A stretch of DNA of 64,000 nt from Pseudoroseomonas cervicalis (GTDB taxonomy: Bacteria > Pseudomonadota > Alphaproteobacteria > Acetobacterales > Acetobacteraceae): the NCBI RefSeq assembly GCF_030818485.1, contig NZ_JAUTAJ010000005.1, forward strand, positions 62,001 to 126,000, written 5' to 3'. A program made the translations under genes and the position numbers. Below are positions 1 through 9,139 of the stretch, one piece after another (the first letter of the stretch is position 1; every line of letters begins with the position of its first letter). The notes below the pieces were generated by a model. It was not told the origin of the DNA. It saw nothing but the letters and a program-made list of their open reading frames with translations, and searched no databases.

Positions 1-316
1 GGCCCGGCGCGATGCCTGGCGCCAGCGCCTGGCGGAGCAGGGCGGCGGGCTGAGCCTGGAGGCGGTGGACCAGGTCGCGGCGCGGCTGGCGGCGCTGACC
101 GACACGGCGCTGCCGGCCCTGGATCTGGCGCCGGAGCTCTGGTGGTCGTCGACCGCCCCCGACCCGGCCGCCGTCTCCACCGCCTGGGCCCGGCCCGGCG
201 CCCCGGCGCCACGCCTGCATGGCGCCATCGACGCCCCGCATGAGGCGATGATGCAGCACCCCGGCCTGCTGGAGGCGCTGCGCCGCCGGCTGGGCGAAGC
301 GGCCCCGGGCGGCTGA
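1..316 (+). CDS. C-terminal fragment of an unidentified protein (runs off the left edge)
   Basis: The frame is open from base 2 to a TGA at 314-316, about 104 residues, so only the C-terminus of a longer gene is visible. The end contains an ELWWSST stretch and then DAPHEAMMQHPGLLEAL before a basic, Gly-rich tail. A late Asp...His pair is compatible with an alpha/beta-hydrolase or thioesterase end, but that is a guess. It reads in the same direction as the siderophore operon that begins 85 bp downstream, so it may belong to an iron-related unit. I do not recognise the family. Confidence 0.5.
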   Translation, partial: ARRDAWRQRLAEQGGGLSLEAVDQVAARLAALTDTALPALDLAPELWWSSTAPDPAAVSTAWARPGAPAPRLHGAIDAPHEAMMQHPGLLEALRRRLGEAAPGG

Positions 317-401
317 TCGCCGCCCGGAAAAATGCCGAAAGCGTGAAAATCCGCCGCGCTCATCCGTCTCAGTTCCGGGAAGGCCGAGGGGGCCGGACGT
401 G

Positions 402-2580
402 ATGGAACGCCGGGGGATAGGGCGGATGGGCTGCATGCGGATCGATATGGGCTGGCGGGGCACCTCGCCCCTGCTGCGGGGGCTGCTCTGCACCACCGCA
501 CTGACGGTGCTGAGCCCCGGCGCCTGGGCGCAGGGGGCGGCACCGGGCGAGGTGACGCAGCTGCCCAATCTGAGCGTCAGCGGCCAGGCCCCGGCGGCCC
601 AGGGCTTCGTGCCGCTGCGCGGCACCGCCGGCAGCAAGACCGACACGCCGCCGATCGAGGTGCCGCAATCCGTCTCCACGGTGACGCGGGAGCAGATCGA
701 GATCCAGGGCGCCCAGACGGTCAGCGAGGCGCTGCGCTACAGCGCCGGCGTCGCCGTGCAGCCTTTCGGCACCGACACGCGCTATGATCAGATCCGCCTG
801 CGCGGCTTCGATGCGCACACGCTCGGCGACTACCGCGACGGGCTGCGCCAGCCGGCCAACAATTTCGCCTATTTCCGCACCGAGCCCTATGGGCTGGAGC
901 GGATCGACATCCTGCGCGGCCCGGCCTCGGTGCTGTATGGGCAGAACGCGCCGGGCGGGCTGGTCAACCGCATCTCCAAGCTGCCGCCGGAGCAGGCGCT
1001 GCGCGAGATCACCCTGGGCTATGGCAGCAATGACCGCATCCAGGGCGGCTTCGACCTGGGCGGGCCGATCGACAGCGAGGGGCAGTTCCTCTACCGCCTG
1101 ACCGGCTTCGTGCGCGATGCCGACAACCCGCAATACAAGAGCATGTCGGATGACCGCGTCTATATCGCGCCCTCGCTGACCTGGCGGCCGACCGGCGACA
1201 CCAGCATCACCCTGCTCGGCGAATATCTGCGCGATGAGAGCGGCTATGGCTGGTTCTACACGCCGAACAACCAGCGCCCGACGCGGCTCTGGCTGAACGA
1301 GCCGCATTTCGACGATTTCGACCAGACGCAGTACCAGATCGGCTACCGCGCCGAGCACCGTTTCGACGATGTCTGGACGGTGCGGCAGAATTTCCGTTAC
1401 GGCCGGGTCGAGATCGAGAACAGCTATGTCTTCGGCCTGACCGCCGCCGCCAATGGCAATGTGGCGCGGACCTGGGAGCGCTTCAACCAGACGCTGGACA
1501 GCGTCGTCATCGACAACCAGGTCGAGGCGCGCTTCACCACCGGCCCGCTGCGCCACACCGTGCTGGCCGGCTTCGACTATCAGCAATACAACTGGTCGAC
1601 CTTCGGCCGTGGCGGCAATGCGTCGGCCATCAACATCAACAACCCGGTCTATGGCCGGCCGATCAACCTCGCCACCGGCATCGTCTCGCAGAATGCCGCG
1701 CAGCACCTGAACCAGTATGGCGTCTATCTGCAGGAGCAGGCCAAGCTCGGCGAGCGCTGGGTGCTGACCGCCGGCCTGCGCTATGACTGGGTCGATGGCC
1801 GCACCACCAACCGTCCGACCTTCACGCGCGTAACCTCGGCCGCCAATGAGCTGGATGATGGTGCGCTCACGGGCCGCATCGGCCTGACCTATCTCTCGCC
1901 GATCGGCCTCGCGCCCTATGCGAGCTACACCACCTCCTTCCAGCCGCAGCTCGGCACCACAGCGCCATCGCGCGGCGCGACGCCCTACGACCCGACGACC
2001 AGGCAAGCAGTATGAGGTGGGCGTGAAGTACCAGCCGCCGGGGATGAACAGCTTCATCACCCTGGCCGCCTTCCACCTGGTGCAGCAGAACGTGCTGACC
2101 ACCGATGTGCAGAATCCGGGCTACAGCGTGCAGACCGGCGAGATCCGCTCGCGCGGCTTCGAGCTGGAGGGCGTGGCCAGCCTCGCCGAGGGGCTGAACC
2201 TGGTCGGCAGCATCACCTATCAGGATGTCGAGGTGACGCGCAGCAACACCAACACGCTGAACAATGTGCCGGTGCTGGTGCCGCGCCAGCTCGCCTCGGT
2301 CTGGGCCGACTACAGCATCCAGGACGGGCCGTTCCGCGGCCTCGGCCTCGGCGCCGGTGTGCGCTACCAGGGCCACACCTATGCCGACAACACCAACAGC
2401 CGCAGCAACCCGAACTTCGTGCTGTTCGACGCCATGGTGCGCTACGATTTCCTCGAGCATTACCGCCTGCAGGTGAACGCCACCAACCTGACCGATCGCG
2501 ACACCTATTCCTGCCAGAACAATGCCTGCTACTGGGGGCCGGGCCGCACCGTGCTGGCCTCGCTGCGCTACCGGTGGTGA
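402..2580 (+). pseudogene. TonB-dependent siderophore receptor (FhuA-like), frameshifted
   Basis: Outer-membrane receptor for ferric siderophores. The N-terminus carries a signal peptide ending near GAWAQ, then a plug domain (roughly residues 60-170: VPQSVSTVTREQI, RIDILRGPASVLYGQNAPGG) and a beta-barrel ending in the aromatic terminus ASLRYRW. ATG 402 follows a GAGGGGG ribosome site at 386-392; a GTG lies just before it. The first frame ends at TGA 2013 and the rest of the barrel continues in the next frame from about 2002. Removing one A at 2001 joins the halves into an uninterrupted ~725-residue protein of normal length, reading DPTTGKQYEVG across the join. FhuD, FhuB, a reductase and FhuC follow, so the ligand is probably a ferric hydroxamate. 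The break is either a sequence error or a very recent mutation. Confidence 0.9.
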
Positions 2581-2584
2581 GGCG

Positions 2585-3457
2585 ATGATGCTCCCGCGCC
2601 GCCAGCTCCTGGCGGCCGGGCTCGGCCTGGCGGCGCTCTCCGCCGGCCCGGCGCGGGCCGGGGCCGCGCCGCGCCTGCTGGCGCTCGACTGGAGCATTGT
2701 CGAGACGCTGCTGGTGCTGGGCCAGGCGCCGCTCGGCGTGCCGGAGACCGGGAATTACGGGCGCACCGTGCAGCAACCGGCGCTGCCGCCGGGCTGCGTC
2801 GATCTCGGCCTGCGCGTCGAGCCCAATCTGGAGCTGATCCAGGCGCTGCGGCCCGAGCTGGTGCTGATCAACAGCGGCCAGGACGGTTTCCTCGGCGCCA
2901 ATCTGCGCCGCATCGCCCGCACCGAGACGCTGCGCATCTATGGCACGCCGCAGAACCCCTATGCCCAGGCGGCGCAGGAGACGCGGCGCCTGGCCGCCAT
3001 GCTTGGCGCGGAGGCCGTGGCGGAGCGCTATCTCGACGGTGTCGAGCAGCGCCTGGCCACGCTGCCGCGCGCGGCGCCGGATGCCGCGCCGGTCTATCTG
3101 ATCTCGCTGCTCGATCAGCGCCACGCCATGGTCTATGGCGCGCGCAGCATCTTCCAGCGCGGGCTGGATGCGCTCGGCCTGCGCAATGCCTGGCAGCGCC
3201 CGACCAATGGCTGGGGCTTCGCCATGAGCGGCCTGGCCGGTCTAGCCGCCGAGCCGCGCGCGCGGCTGCTGCATATCGGCCCCATCCCGCCGGAGATCGA
3301 GGCGGCGCTGCAGGGCAGCCGGCTCTGGCAGGGCCTGCCCTTCATCCGCGAGGGGCGTTTCGGCCTGCTGCCGCCGCTCTGGGTGTTCGGCGCCGTGCCG
3401 ACCGCCGAGCGGTTTTCCCAGCTGCTGGCCGAACGGGCGGAGGTGCTGCATGGCTGA
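2585..3457 (+). CDS. fhuD: Iron-siderophore ABC transporter substrate-binding protein (FhuD-like)
   Basis: Periplasmic binding protein that delivers ferric hydroxamates to FhuB. About 290 residues, the usual FhuD length. The N-terminus PRRQLLAAGLGLAALSAGPARAG is an Arg-Arg signal peptide, possibly Tat-dependent. The class III binding-protein layout is visible: LDWSIVETLLVLG, then VPETGNYG, GLRVEPNLELIQALRPELVL and a long connecting helix. ATG 2585 starts 4 bp after the receptor stop; a second ATG follows directly. The stop overlaps the fhuB start at 3450, indicating translational coupling. FhuD is preferred over FecB or BtuF because of the fused FhuB next to it. Confidence 0.88.
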   Translation: MMLPRRQLLAAGLGLAALSAGPARAGAAPRLLALDWSIVETLLVLGQAPLGVPETGNYGRTVQQPALPPGCVDLGLRVEPNLELIQALRPELVLINSGQDGFLGANLRRIARTETLRIYGTPQNPYAQAAQETRRLAAMLGAEAVAERYLDGVEQRLATLPRAAPDAAPVYLISLLDQRHAMVYGARSIFQRGLDALGLRNAWQRPTNGWGFAMSGLAGLAAEPRARLLHIGPIPPEIEAALQGSRLWQGLPFIREGRFGLLPPLWVFGAVPTAERFSQLLAERAEVLHG

Positions 3458-5465
3458 GGCCGCCACCCTTCCGGCCGCGCCGCGCCGCCGCCATGGCGGG
3501 CTCTGGGCCGGGCTGCTGGCGGCGCTGCTGCTGGCGCTGGCCGTGGCGCTGACGCTGCGCGGCATCACCGCGCGCCTGCCGCCCAGCCTGGCCTGGCAGG
3601 CGCTGTCCGGCACCCTCGACGATGCCCGGCAGGTCATCTTCCTCTATGGCGACCTGCCGCGCCTGGCCATGGCGCTGCTGGCCGGCGGCGGGCTGGCGCT
3701 GGCCGGCACGCTGTTTCAGCAGGTGCTGCGCAACCCGCTGGCCTCGCCCACCACCCTCGGTACCGCGGCCGGCGCGCATCTGGCGGTCAGCGCCGCGCTC
3801 GCCCTGGCGCCGGGGCTGCTGGCCTGGGGGCGGGAATGGCTGGCGCTCGCCGGCGCGCTGGCCGCCATGCTGGCGGTACTGGGGCTGACCTGGCGGCGCG
3901 GCCTGTCGCCGGTCTCGGTCATCCTGGCCGGGCTGGTGGTCAATCTCTATTGCGGCGCGCTGGAATTCACCCTGACGCTGTTCCACCAGGAACGCATGAT
4001 CAGCGTCTTCATCTGGGGCGCCGGCTCGCTGGTGCAGAATGACTGGGCCGAGAGCCAGGCCCTGGCGATCCGCCTCGCCGTGCTGGCGCTGCTCACCCTG
4101 CCGCTGCTGCGGCCGCTCTCGCTGCTGGATCTGGGTGAGGAAGGCGGCCGCAGCCTCGGCCTCTCGGTCGCCAGCACCAGGCTGCTGGGGCTCGGCCTCG
4201 GCGTTGCCGCCACCGCCTGCGTGGTGGCGGCGGTGGGCGTCATCGGCTTCGTGGGGCTGGCGGCGCCGGTGCTGGCGCGGCTGCTGGGCGCGCGGCGCTT
4301 CGGGCGGCAATTGTTGGTGGCGCCGCTGCTGGGCGCGCTGCTGCTCTGGTTCACCGACCAGCTGGTGCAGTTCCTCACCGGCCCGAATTACGACCTGCCG
4401 ACCGGCACGCTCACCGCGGTGGTGGTGGCGCCGGTGCTGATCGCGCTGCTGCCCAGGCTGCGCGGCAGCCCGCCCCAGGCCGAGCGCGGCGCCGCCGGCG
4501 GCGCGCCGCGCCTCTCCCGGCCGGGGCGGGCGCTGCTGCTGCTGGCGCTGGCGCTGCTGCCGGTGCTGGCGCTCGGCCTCGCCTTCGGCCGCGACGCGGC
4601 GGGCTGGAGCTGGGCGGTGGGCGAGACGCTGCAGGGCCTGCTGCCCTGGCGCGCGCCGCGGCTCGCCACCGCCATGGCGGCCGGTGTGCTGCTCGGCCTG
4701 GCCGGCGGGGTGCTGCAGCGGCTCTCCGGCAATCCGATGGCCAGCCCCGAGGTGCTCGGCATCTCCTCCGGCGCCGCGCTCGGCGTGCTGCTGGCGGTGC
4801 TGCTGGTGCCCGGCGGGGCCGGGCAGGGGGCGCAGCTCCTGGGCGCCGCGCTCGGCGCCGGGCTGGCCCTGGCGGCGCTGCTGCTGCTCGGCCGCCGCAT
4901 GGCCTATGCGCCGGAGCGGCTGCTGCTGGCGGGGCTGGTGCTCGGCACGGTCTGCGGCACGGTGGTGACGCTGCTGATGGCCTCGGGCGATCCGCGGGCG
5001 CTGGCGCTGCGCGCCTGGATGGCCGGCTCCACCTACCGCGCCGGCCCGGCCGAGGCCTGGTCCAGCGGCGTGGCCGCGCTGCTGGCGCTGGCCGTGCTGC
5101 CGCTGGCGGCGCGCTGGCTGGATGTGCTGCCGCTGGGGCCGGGTGTGGCGCGCGCGCTCGGCCTGCGGCCCGCCGCCTGCCGCGCGCTGCTGCTGCTGGC
5201 GGCCTCGCTGCTGACGGCGGCGGCGACGCTGGCGATCGGCCCGCTCAGCTTCACCGGGCTGATGGCGCCGCATATCGCCCGGCTGATGGGTTTCGCCCGC
5301 GCCCTGCCGCAGCTGCTGGGCGCCGCCCTGGTGGGCGCGCTGATCATGGGCGCGGCCGACTGGGCCGGGCGCAACCTCCTGTTTCCCTATCAGCTGCCGG
5401 TCGGGCTGGTCGCCACCTTCCTGGGCGGCCCCTACCTGATCTGGCTGCTGCGCGCGCGGCGCTGA
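3450..5465 (+). CDS. fhuB: Fe(3+)-hydroxamate ABC transporter permease FhuB (two fused FecCD domains)
   Basis: Inner-membrane permease for ferric siderophores. At 671 residues it is twice the size of a normal FecCD permease and contains two tandem copies, the FhuB hallmark. Copy 1 (about 1-330) has GTLFQQVLRNPLASPTTLG and GFVGLAAPVLARLLG. Copy 2 (about 345-671) has GVLQRLSGNPMASPEVLGISSGAALG and GPLSFTGLMAPHIARLMG. These are the conserved RNPLA/GNPMA and G-L-P-H/R loop motifs that contact the ATPase. Many hydrophobic segments fill the remainder. It overlaps fhuD by 8 bp, and its ATPase partner FhuC lies three genes downstream. Confidence 0.95.
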   Translation: MAEAATLPAAPRRRHGGLWAGLLAALLLALAVALTLRGITARLPPSLAWQALSGTLDDARQVIFLYGDLPRLAMALLAGGGLALAGTLFQQVLRNPLASPTTLGTAAGAHLAVSAALALAPGLLAWGREWLALAGALAAMLAVLGLTWRRGLSPVSVILAGLVVNLYCGALEFTLTLFHQERMISVFIWGAGSLVQNDWAESQALAIRLAVLALLTLPLLRPLSLLDLGEEGGRSLGLSVASTRLLGLGLGVAATACVVAAVGVIGFVGLAAPVLARLLGARRFGRQLLVAPLLGALLLWFTDQLVQFLTGPNYDLPTGTLTAVVVAPVLIALLPRLRGSPPQAERGAAGGAPRLSRPGRALLLLALALLPVLALGLAFGRDAAGWSWAVGETLQGLLPWRAPRLATAMAAGVLLGLAGGVLQRLSGNPMASPEVLGISSGAALGVLLAVLLVPGGAGQGAQLLGAALGAGLALAALLLLGRRMAYAPERLLLAGLVLGTVCGTVVTLLMASGDPRALALRAWMAGSTYRAGPAEAWSSGVAALLALAVLPLAARWLDVLPLGPGVARALGLRPAACRALLLLAASLLTAAATLAIGPLSFTGLMAPHIARLMGFARALPQLLGAALVGALIMGAADWAGRNLLFPYQLPVGLVATFLGGPYLIWLLRARR

Positions 5466-5481
5466 CACGAAGGACCCCGCC

Positions 5482-6549
5482 ATGACCCACACCGCCGAGG
5501 CGCTGATCCGGCTGCGCGACCCCGATGCCGTCGCGGCGCGTCTGGTCGAGCATCTGGCCGAGCACGGGCTGGTCTTCCAGCGGCGCGGCAACGCCCTGGT
5601 GGCCGAGCTGCCGGTGGGCAGCGGCAGCCTGGAGGTGCGCCCCGGCGCGCTGCAGGTCGGCGCCAGCGCGCCCGACCGCGCCGGGTTGGAGCGGCTCTGC
5701 CTGGCCATCGCCGAGCATGTGGTGGAATTCGCCGAGGGCGAGACGCCCGAGATCGGCTGGCAGGGCCTGGGCCAGGCCGCGCTGCTGGCCGATTTCCGCG
5801 AGCTGCGCGTGGTGGGCGTGCAGGACATCGCCCCCCGCCTGCGCCGGCTGGTGCTCGCCGGCGAGGATCTGGCGCGTTTCGACACGCTCGAGGATCTGCA
5901 TGTGCGGCTCTACATCCCGCCCGAGGGCGAGCGCGACCCGCAATGGCCGCGCCAGGCGGCGGATGGCAGGCTGCTCTGGCCGGCGCCGGAGCGCCGCCCG
6001 GCGCGGCGCGCCTACACCCTCCGCCGCGTCGATGCGGCGCGCGGCCTGGTCGAGATCGATTTCGTGCTGCACCCGCATGGCCAGGGGGAGAGCCCCGGCG
6101 CCCGCTTCGCCGGGGCCGCGCGGCCGGGCGATCGCTGCGGCATCACCGGCCCCGGCGGCGGCGGGCTGAAGCCGGCCGATTGGCACCTGCTGCTGGGCGA
6201 CGAGACGGCGCTGCCCGCCATCGCCCGGCTGCTGGAGGCGATGCCGCGCACGGCCCGCGGCGTGGCGGTGGTCGAGGTGGATGGCGCGGCCGACGAGATC
6301 CCGGTCGGCCACCCGCCCGGCTACACGCTGCGCTGGCTGCACCGCGCCCCGGCCGAACCGGGGCAGCACAGCCTGCTGCCCGGCGCCCTGGCCGGGATCG
6401 CCTGGCCGGAGCATGGCAGCCGCTATGTCTGGGCCGCCTGCGAGCAGGAGGGCGCCGTGCGGTTGCGCGAGGCGCTGCGCGAAGCCGGGCTCGAAAAACC
6501 CGAATTCCGTGTCGCCGCCTATTGGCGGCGCGGCCATGAGGGGGACTGA
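5482..6549 (+). CDS. Siderophore-interacting protein with N-terminal DUF2218 domain (ferric-siderophore reductase, ViuB/SIP family)
   Basis: Cytoplasmic FAD-dependent reductase expected to release iron from imported siderophore. Residues 1-95 resemble DUF2218, a small domain often fused to this family. From about residue 105 the FAD-binding part begins (VGVQDIAPRLRRLVLAGEDL), with RRAYTLRRVD as the flavin-contacting R-x-Y-T motif, HPHGQGESPGARFA and ITGPGGGGL. The C-terminal NAD(P)H-type half contains LLLGDETALPAIARLLE, the SIP signature. The 355-residue length fits a DUF2218 plus SIP fusion. The start is 17 bp after fhuB behind GAAGGA. The family is well known; the exact siderophore substrate is not deducible. 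Confidence 0.9.
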   Translation: MTHTAEALIRLRDPDAVAARLVEHLAEHGLVFQRRGNALVAELPVGSGSLEVRPGALQVGASAPDRAGLERLCLAIAEHVVEFAEGETPEIGWQGLGQAALLADFRELRVVGVQDIAPRLRRLVLAGEDLARFDTLEDLHVRLYIPPEGERDPQWPRQAADGRLLWPAPERRPARRAYTLRRVDAARGLVEIDFVLHPHGQGESPGARFAGAARPGDRCGITGPGGGGLKPADWHLLLGDETALPAIARLLEAMPRTARGVAVVEVDGAADEIPVGHPPGYTLRWLHRAPAEPGQHSLLPGALAGIAWPEHGSRYVWAACEQEGAVRLREALREAGLEKPEFRVAAYWRRGHEGD

Positions 6550-6553
6550 CACC

Positions 6554-8215
6554 ATGATCGCCCTGCTGCGCCCCTTCTGGCCGCATGTGCTGCTCGCCGG
6601 GCTCTGCGGCAGCCTGGCCGGCCTCGGCACCGTCGCGCTGCTGGCCATCGTCAACCGGCTGCTGAGCGGCCAGGCGCCGCTGGATGCCGCGCGTTTCGGC
6701 CTGTTCGCGCTGCTCTGCCTGGTGGCGCTGGCCGGGCGCGCCATCGCCGATCTCAGCATCAACGCCGTCGGCCAGCGCCTGGTGGCGGAGGTGCGGCGCA
6801 GCCTGGCAGAGAAGATCCTCTGCGCGCCGATCGACGCGCTGGAGCGCTATCGCAGCCACCGGCTGATCCCGGTGCTGACGCAGGATGTCGACATGATCAG
6901 CGATGTCGCCTTCCTGCTCGGCGGGCTGTCGGCGGCGGCGGCGGTGCTGCTGGGCTGCCTGGCCTATCTCGCCTGGCTGTCGCCCCTGATGTTCGCCGTG
7001 GTGGTGCTGGTGCTGGGCGCCGGCACCGCGCTGCAATTCCTCGCACGGCTGCGCGGTGTGCGCGGCTTCACCGAGGCGCGCGACCGCGAGGATGATCTGC
7101 ACAAGGCCTATCGCGACATCGCCTCCGGCGCCAAGGAGCTGCGGCTGAGCCGCGCCCGCCGCCGCGCCGTGTTCGAGGGCCGCATCGGCGCCACCATCGA
7201 CGCCATCACCGCCATCAATGCGCGCGCCATCCGGGTCTTCGTGCTGGCCAATGCGCTGGGCTCGGCGCTGCATTTCCTGGTGATCGGCATCGTGCTGGCT
7301 GCGGCCCTGGCGCAGCCGGGCCTGGCGCCGGAGACGCTGACCGGCTTCGTGCTGGTGCTGCTGTTCATCAAGGGCCCGCTGGAGCAGCTGCTGCAGACCC
7401 TGCCGGCGGTGGGCCGCGCCCAGGTGGCGTTCCGCCGCATCGCCGACCTCTCCCGCCGCTTCGCGGCGCGCGAGCCCGGGCTGATGCTGGCGCCGCCCGC
7501 CAGCGCCGCGCCGGCGCCGCAGCGCATCGCGCTCAGCGGCGTCACCTATGAATTCCCGGCCGCCGAGGGGGCGGAGCCCTTCCGCCTCGGCCCCGTCGAT
7601 CTGACGCTGCGGCGCGGCGAGATCCTGTTCTTGGTGGGCGAGAACGGTGCCGGCAAGACGACGCTGATCAAGCTGCTGCTCGGCCTCTACGCGCCGCGCG
7701 AGGGCGCGCTGCTGGTCGATGGCCAGGCGCTGGGCGAGGCGGAGCGCGATGGCTATCGCCAGCTCTTCTCCACCGTCTTCGCCGACTACCACCTGTTCGA
7801 GGAGCTGGCCTCGGGCGAGGGCGCGCGGCCCGATGATGCGGCGCGTGAGGCGGAGCTGCGGCGCCACCTGCAGCGGCTGGAGCTGTCGCACAAGGTGGCG
7901 GTGCGCGACGGGCAGCTGACCACGACCGACCTGTCCACCGGCCAGCGCAAGCGGCTGGCCCTGCTGCAGGCCTGGCTGGAGCGGCGGCCCTTCCTGGTGT
8001 TCGACGAATGGGCGGCCGACCAGGACCCGGCCTTCCGCCGCATCTTCTACACCGAGTTCCTGCCCGAGCTGCGCGCCGCCGGGCATGGTGTGCTCGTCAT
8101 CTCGCATGACGACCGCTACTTCCACCTGGCCGACCGTCTGCTGCGCCTGGATCGCGGCCGGCTGGTGGAGATGGCCGGCACCGATCTGACGCCTTCCCAC
8201 CCGGCCGCGCCATGA
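6554..8215 (+). CDS. Cyclic peptide/siderophore export ABC transporter, fused permease-ATPase (PvdE/SyrD type)
   Basis: Half-transporter with an N-terminal six-helix domain (about residues 1-300) and a C-terminal ATPase. Walker A is GENGAGKTTLIKLL near residue 360, the signature LSTGQRKRLALL near 460, and Walker B FLVFDEWAADQDP near 480. LSTGQ and DEWAADQDP are characteristic of the PvdE/SyrD/YojI cyclic-peptide exporter group rather than importers. About 553 residues, normal for this group. ATG 6554 was chosen because upstream codons overlap the reductase gene. Its stop overlaps the next ATG (ATGATG at 8212). An exporter inside an uptake operon suggests siderophore recycling or secretion, but no NRPS gene is visible in the window. 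Confidence 0.9.
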   Translation: MIALLRPFWPHVLLAGLCGSLAGLGTVALLAIVNRLLSGQAPLDAARFGLFALLCLVALAGRAIADLSINAVGQRLVAEVRRSLAEKILCAPIDALERYRSHRLIPVLTQDVDMISDVAFLLGGLSAAAAVLLGCLAYLAWLSPLMFAVVVLVLGAGTALQFLARLRGVRGFTEARDREDDLHKAYRDIASGAKELRLSRARRRAVFEGRIGATIDAITAINARAIRVFVLANALGSALHFLVIGIVLAAALAQPGLAPETLTGFVLVLLFIKGPLEQLLQTLPAVGRAQVAFRRIADLSRRFAAREPGLMLAPPASAAPAPQRIALSGVTYEFPAAEGAEPFRLGPVDLTLRRGEILFLVGENGAGKTTLIKLLLGLYAPREGALLVDGQALGEAERDGYRQLFSTVFADYHLFEELASGEGARPDDAAREAELRRHLQRLELSHKVAVRDGQLTTTDLSTGQRKRLALLQAWLERRPFLVFDEWAADQDPAFRRIFYTEFLPELRAAGHGVLVISHDDRYFHLADRLLRLDRGRLVEMAGTDLTPSHPAAP

Positions 8216-9030
8216 TGCCGACACCCCTGCCCGGAAGCCCGCCCATGCAAGAGGACGAGACGCTGTTCAGCCTGGAGGAGGCGGGTTTCCGCGTCGAGCA
8301 GCGCTGGCTGCTGCAGCCGCTGAGCCTGGAGCTGGCGCCCGGGCGCATCATCGGGCTGATCGGGCATAATGGCTCCGGCAAGTCGACGCTGCTGAAGCTG
8401 CTGGCGCGGCAGCTGGCGCCGAGCCAGGGCCGCATCCGCTTCGGCGGCAGGCCGCTCGCCGAATGGGGCGGGCGGGAGCTGGCGCGGCGCATCGCCTATC
8501 TGCCGCAGAGCACCGCCGCGGCACCCGGGCTGCTGGTGCGGGAGCTGGTGGCGCTCGGCCGCTATCCCTGGCATGGCGCGCTGGGCCGCTTCGGCGCCGA
8601 GGACCGCGCGCGCGTTGCCGCCGCCATGGCGGCGACCGAGGTGGAGGGCTTCGCCGACCGCCAGGTCGACACCCTCTCGGGCGGCGAGCGGCAGCGCGCC
8701 TGGCTCGCCATGCTGGTGGCGCAGGATGCGCGCTGCCTGCTGCTGGACGAGCCGATCTCGGCGCTCGACATCGCGCATCAGGTGGAGGTGCTGGCGCTGG
8801 TGCAGCGGCTGAGCCGCGAGCGGCGCATCGGCACCATCCTGGTGCTGCACGACGTCAACATGGCGGCGCGCTATTGCGACGAGATCGTCGCGCTGCATTC
8901 CGGCCGGCTGATCGCGCGCGGCGCGGCGGCAGAGATGATGCGGGCGGAGACGCTGCAGGGCATCTATGGCGTGCCCTTCGCCATGCTGCCCAACCCCGCC
9001 GCCGGGCCGCCGCTGGCCTTCCCGGCCTGA
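8212..9030 (+). CDS. fhuC: Iron-siderophore ABC transporter ATP-binding protein FhuC
   Basis: ATPase energising ferric hydroxamate uptake through FhuB. Walker A GHNGSGKST (residues 51-59), Q-loop YLPQS, signature LSGGERQRAWLAML (near 155), Walker B CLLLDEPISALDI and switch histidine in LVLHDVN are all present. About 272 residues, usual for FhuC/FepC ATPases. A later start at PMQEDETLF (residue 12 on) is also possible. The gene overlaps the exporter by 4 bp and closes the six-gene iron operon. FhuC is chosen over FepC because of the fused FhuB. Confidence 0.92.
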   Translation: MMPTPLPGSPPMQEDETLFSLEEAGFRVEQRWLLQPLSLELAPGRIIGLIGHNGSGKSTLLKLLARQLAPSQGRIRFGGRPLAEWGGRELARRIAYLPQSTAAAPGLLVRELVALGRYPWHGALGRFGAEDRARVAAAMAATEVEGFADRQVDTLSGGERQRAWLAMLVAQDARCLLLDEPISALDIAHQVEVLALVQRLSRERRIGTILVLHDVNMAARYCDEIVALHSGRLIARGAAAEMMRAETLQGIYGVPFAMLPNPAAGPPLAFPA

Positions 9031-9139
9031 AGCGCCACGCTTCACATTCGGCGGCGCGGAGCCCGTCGGCCGCCGCCACCGCTTCCCCGCGGGCCCGGCT
9101 CTGCTTTGCTGGGCCCGCCGCCGGGGAGGGGCGGGATGC

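Noticed and set aside
317-401. Fur box in front of the siderophore operon
   Set aside because: No recognisable 19-bp Fur-type inverted repeat was found; the GAAAAAT and GTGAAAAT bits are not symmetrical.
3342-5885. 847-codon minus-strand open frame rich in Gln and Arg
   Set aside because: It is the antisense shadow of fhuB. Its runs of Q, R and G come from reading GC-rich codons on the wrong strand.
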